From Lachnospiraceae bacterium (lineage in GTDB: Bacteria; Bacillota; Clostridia; Lachnospirales; Lachnospiraceae), in contig DMLD01000074.1 in NCBI GenBank assembly GCA_003453515.1, positions 1-7,473 of the forward strand: a DNA stretch of 7,473 bases. Reading direction: 5' to 3'. The notes under the pieces were generated by a model, which did no database searches, had not been told where the DNA came from, and saw only the letters and a list, made by a program, of their open reading frames with translations. A program made the translations under genes and the position numbers. The stretch's first letter is position 1. The number at the start of each line of letters is the position of its first letter. Shown one piece after another: positions 6,190 to 7,473 of this stretch.

Positions 6190-7011
6190 ATGAAGGATTT
6201 TGTGATCCTGGTAGACAAGAAAAAGGAGCCGGGGCTTGAGACTGTCCATGAGATCGAAAGATATCTGGGAGATCAGGTGAGCAGCGTGAGAGTTGTTGAC
6301 GATCCGGAAAAATTGACGGATACGGATGCGGATATAGTGCTTGTGCTGGGAGGCGATGGCACTGTTATCCAGGCGGCAAAGAAGGTTGCAGGACGTGATA
6401 TACCGATACTCGGGATCAATTTCGGAACGCTTGGATTTCTCACGGAGGTCGAGAGACCGAAGCTCCACAAGGCGTTGGAGGAGCTTCTTGCCGGGAACTA
6501 TCGCAGGCAGAGCCGTATGGCGTTGACGTGCGAAATACATCAGGGTGATGAGACCAGAACAGTTGGTCCTGTCATAAATGAGTTCGTGGTATGCAAGCAG
6601 GATTTCGGACATATGGTTACGATAAGCGTGTATGTAAATGACACCTATGTCGATTCATATGTTGCCGACGGGATACTCATATCGACCCCGACAGGCTCGA
6701 CGGCTTACAATCTGTCTGCTCAGGGACCGATACTTGCGCCGAATATGGAAGCGCTGATAATCACCCCGATTTGTCCGCATTCACTCAGCAAAAAGCCGCT
6801 TGTCGTGTCATCAACATGCAGGATAAGGCTTGTCATAGACAGAACAAAGGCGGGCTACAGCGACCTTGCAGCCATAAGAGGCGACGGAATGCTCCTCGGC
6901 GAGGCAACCTCAGGCGATGAATTCACGATATACAGATCCGAAGACAGCTTCGATATGATCCACATAGGCGAAGTCAGCTTTTTTGACAAGATGCGCGTTA
7001 AACTCGGATGA
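6190..7011 (+). CDS. nadK: NAD kinase (NadK/PpnK)
   Basis: Phosphorylates NAD to NADP using ATP or polyphosphate; cytosolic. The 273-residue product is of normal length. It contains the catalytic GGDG (54-57, in LVLGGDGTVIQAAKKV), LGINFGTLGFLTE (74-86), the substrate-binding NE pair (130-131), the glycine-rich ADGILISTPTGSTAYNLSAQ (159-178) and TPICPHSL (192-199), and ends FFDKMRVKLG as in many Firmicute NadK proteins. The ATG follows a G-rich ribosome site (AGGGGGG, 6176-6182) at 7-nt spacing, and 12 nt separate it from the dxs stop, so the two are very probably co-transcribed. In many Clostridia tlyA lies between dxs and nadK; it is absent here. The last codons and stop form the left arm of a long inverted repeat. 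Confidence 0.95.
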   Translation: MKDFVILVDKKKEPGLETVHEIERYLGDQVSSVRVVDDPEKLTDTDADIVLVLGGDGTVIQAAKKVAGRDIPILGINFGTLGFLTEVERPKLHKALEELLAGNYRRQSRMALTCEIHQGDETRTVGPVINEFVVCKQDFGHMVTISVYVNDTYVDSYVADGILISTPTGSTAYNLSAQGPILAPNMEALIITPICPHSLSKKPLVVSSTCRIRLVIDRTKAGYSDLAAIRGDGMLLGEATSGDEFTIYRSEDSFDMIHIGEVSFFDKMRVKLG

Positions 7012-7058
7012 TACTTTAAGAAACACTGATTACATCAGTGTTTCTTAAAGCATCATCC
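7006..7058 (+). repeat. Long near-perfect inverted repeat overlapping the nadK stop
   Basis: The 25-nt arms 7006-7030 and 7034-7058 are complementary at 24 of 25 positions (one A-C mismatch, 7013/7051) around a 3-nt TAC loop; the inner 17 bp are perfect. The left arm includes the nadK stop codon (7009-7011). No T-run follows, so it may protect the mRNA end or act as a processing site rather than terminate. Termination with a U-poor tail is possible. Confidence 0.8.
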
Positions 7059-7071
7059 AGAAGGATGCACA

Positions 7072-7108
7072 GAAAATCGCATATGAAGCACTTCGTGCTG
7101 CGATTTTC
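7072..7108 (+). repeat. Stem-loop 2 after nadK
   Basis: GAAAATCGCA (7072-7081) pairs perfectly with TGCGATTTTC (7099-7108). Inside, GCAC (7088-7091) pairs with GTGC (7095-7098) across a TTC loop, leaving a 6-nt bulge on the left side. No T-tract follows. Confidence 0.65.
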
Positions 7109-7112
7109 GCGC

Positions 7113-7140
7113 AAGGAAACGCTTTGATCAGCGTTTCCTT
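7113..7140 (+). terminator. Stem-loop 3, possible intrinsic terminator
   Basis: AAGGAAACGCT (7113-7123) pairs perfectly with AGCGTTTCCTT (7130-7140) around a 6-nt loop. The A-rich left base and TTT/TT content of the right arm resemble terminators whose U-tract is part of the stem, but the following bases (AATCTATATA) are only moderately T-rich. Confidence 0.5.
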
Positions 7141-7156
7141 AATCTATATATCTTCA

Positions 7157-7211
7157 AATCTGATTAAAGGCACATTGGAAACTTGTTTCCATATGTGCCT
7201 TTAATTAGATT
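7157..7211 (+). terminator. Stem-loop 4, likely bidirectional terminator for dxs-nadK
   Basis: Arms 7157-7182 and 7185-7211 pair over about 26 bp with one wobble (G7162/T) and one single-base bulge. The core AAAGGCACAT (7166-7175) faces ATGTGCCTTT (7193-7202), flanked by A-rich sequence on the left and TTTAATT on the right, the layout of an intrinsic terminator that could work in either direction. It is the most terminator-like hairpin of the cluster. Confidence 0.55.
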
Positions 7212-7244
7212 CGAGATGTGAAACATCAGCGGTTACGTACATGA

Positions 7245-7261
7245 GGGATGCTCTGCATCCC
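7245..7261. repeat. Short perfect hairpin upstream of the yebC promoter
   Basis: GGGATGC (7245-7251) and GCATCCC (7255-7261) pair over 7 bp around TCT. An alternative partner for the left arm exists: GAGGGATG (7243-7250) also matches CATCCCTC (7283-7290). It lies about 37 bp upstream of the -35 box, so it is not in the yebC transcript from that promoter and could be a protein-binding palindrome. A smaller hairpin, GATGT-GAA-ACATC, precedes it at 7215-7227. Confidence 0.4.
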
Positions 7262-7297
7262 GAATGCACGCAACTGCACCGCCATCCCTCCCCCTCC

Positions 7298-7326
7298 TTG
7301 ACAGAACCCCGCATTTGATATATAAT
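7298..7326 (+). promoter_or_regulatory. Fully consensus sigma-A promoter for yebC
   Basis: TTGACA at 7298-7303, a 17-bp spacer and TATAAT at 7321-7326 are a perfect match to the housekeeping consensus. Transcription should begin near 7333, giving a leader of roughly 37 nt. This shows that yebC has its own promoter and starts a new transcription unit after the hairpin cluster. Confidence 0.88.
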
Positions 7327-7369
7327 TGAAAATCGGTCACAGTTAGCGACAAACCAAGGAGGAAGAAAG

Positions 7370-7473
7370 ATGTCAGGACACAGTAAATTTTCCAATATCA
7401 AGCATAAAAAAGAGAAAAACGACGCAAAGCGCGGCAAGATCTTCACCGTGATCGGTCGTGAGATAGCCGTTGC
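7370..7473 (+). CDS. yebC: YebC/PmpR family protein, N-terminal fragment (3' end outside the window)
   Basis: The first 34 codons are visible, starting [18 protein letters not shown] and continuing [16 protein letters not shown]. This is the near-invariant N-terminus of the YebC/PmpR (TACO1-like) family. Members were long described as DNA-binding regulators; more recent work on the family links some to ribosome function at proline stretches, so the role here is open. The ATG follows AAGGAGG (7356-7362) at 7-nt spacing and a consensus promoter. The gene is cut by the right edge rather than broken, as the reading frame is open to the end. Confidence 0.93.
   Translation, partial: MSGHSKFSNIKHKKEKNDAKRGKIFTVIGREIAV

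Noticed and set aside
6061..6612. Minus-strand open frame (183 codons) across the dxs-nadK junction
   Set aside because: Opposite two clear genes with intact motifs, and no recognisable product.

Overview
The window looks like chromosome from a low-to-mid G+C Firmicute, most likely Lachnospiraceae (Butyrivibrio/Roseburia-like). Three things suggest this: the Asp23-nusB...ispA-dxs...nadK backbone typical of Clostridia/Bacilli, the strong AGGAGG-type ribosome sites with consensus sigma-A promoters, and protein sequence character (a 6-TM GGDEF protein and a YebC with a clostridial-style N-terminus). The genus is inference from memory, not from a search. All genes are on the + strand.

Layout. 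(1) 1-1109: a membrane diguanylate cyclase whose N-terminus probably lies just off the left edge. (2) 1110-1269: an AT-rich gap with an excellent promoter (TTGACA, 17 bp, TATAGT). (3) 1270-3841: a tight operon of an Asp23/YqhY-type protein, NusB, shikimate dehydrogenase (aroE) and a farnesyl/geranyl diphosphate synthase (ispA, TTG start). (4) 3842-4287: a 446-bp gap without a gene. Its first 300 bp is a G+C-rich block of degenerate 22-bp tandem repeats leading into a ~150-bp imperfect palindrome. This is the most unusual object here and resembles a MITE-like or structured-RNA repeat element. (5) 4288-7011: dxs (GTG start) and nadK, closely spaced. (6) 7012-7369: a gap packed with four substantial inverted repeats (one overlapping the nadK stop codon) and two small ones, then a fully consensus promoter. 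(7) 7370-7473: the start of a yebC-family gene, cut by the right edge.

How the genes work together. Dxs makes DXP, the entry to the MEP isoprenoid pathway, and IspA joins IPP and DMAPP into C10/C15 prenyl diphosphates, so the window carries the first enzyme of that pathway and the prenyltransferase that uses its products. NadK supplies NADP(H), which AroE uses and which DXP reductoisomerase (encoded elsewhere) also needs. NusB is a general transcription-antitermination factor for rRNA operons. Compared with the familiar nusB-folD-xseA-xseB-ispA-dxs-tlyA order, folD, xseA, xseB and tlyA are absent here and aroE sits between nusB and ispA.

I found no phage, plasmid, CRISPR, tRNA or rRNA genes and no clear undescribed multi-gene system. 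The best candidates for novelty are the ispA-dxs repeat/palindrome element and the hairpin cluster after nadK.
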